DNA from: Kiloniellaceae bacterium
GTDB taxonomy: Bacteria > Pseudomonadota > Alphaproteobacteria > Kiloniellales > J153
Direction of reading: 5' to 3'
NCBI GenBank assembly: GCA_021776095.1
Contig: JAJFGO010000028.1
Location: 1 to 64,000, forward strand
Length of the DNA stretch: 64,000 nt
Each line of letters begins with the position of its first letter. Position 1 is the stretch's first letter. The notes below the pieces were generated by a model. It had not been told where the DNA came from and searched no databases. It saw nothing but the letters and a program-made list of their open reading frames with translations. Positions 64,000-64,000 of this stretch are shown here, piece by piece. A program made the position numbers and the translations under genes.

Positions 64000-64000
64000 A

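Overview
High-GC alphaproteobacterial (Rhodospirillales-like) chromosomal segment, mostly housekeeping and metabolic genes. Main blocks, left to right: MscS channel (cut by window edge), NUDIX hydrolase and class-V aminotransferase; a lower-GC 2.2 kb islet with one orphan protein; a PHB module (phbB, phbA, phaC plus a PhaE-like partner, divergent phaR); a PAS-GGDEF-EAL protein; amidase; TRAP transporter; hydroxyacid dehydrogenase, MlrC-like M81 protein and Dpp-type ABC transporter; MFS, HIBADH-like and MBL lactonase-like genes; a DAACS symporter lying between a decayed and an intact yaiI copy; a DnaA-domain-IV/DUF6456 pair divergent from an XRE-S24 repressor; rsmD, rluB-like, greA, carB, carA, yqeY, dnaG, rpoD; tRNA-CAU; and an SSS symporter / sensor locus (XRE-ScfR regulator, lone receiver, SSS-histidine kinase, CBS-DUF294, PAS-exonuclease), then ettA, mlaC and mlaA (partial). 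Strongest candidates for new biology: (1) the XRE/ScfR-type regulator carries an internal HisKA/DHp-like segment about 50% identical by eye to the DHp of the nearby SSS-kinase, and the only response regulator in the operon is an output-less receiver, suggesting a split relay; (2) the XRE-S24 repressor has three matching 15-bp operator candidates (ATGCGYNNTAYRCAT) over divergent promoters and a third promoter, controlling a DnaA-domain-IV-only protein; (3) an orphan protein in the low-GC islet has a proteasome-like N-terminus (Thr directly after Met, Asp at +17, Lys nearby), suggesting an undescribed Ntn hydrolase; (4) a membrane-anchored PAS-DEDDh exonuclease; (5) two PhaR operator candidates; (6) a decayed yaiI duplication. 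All homology calls are from reading the translations; no searches were run.
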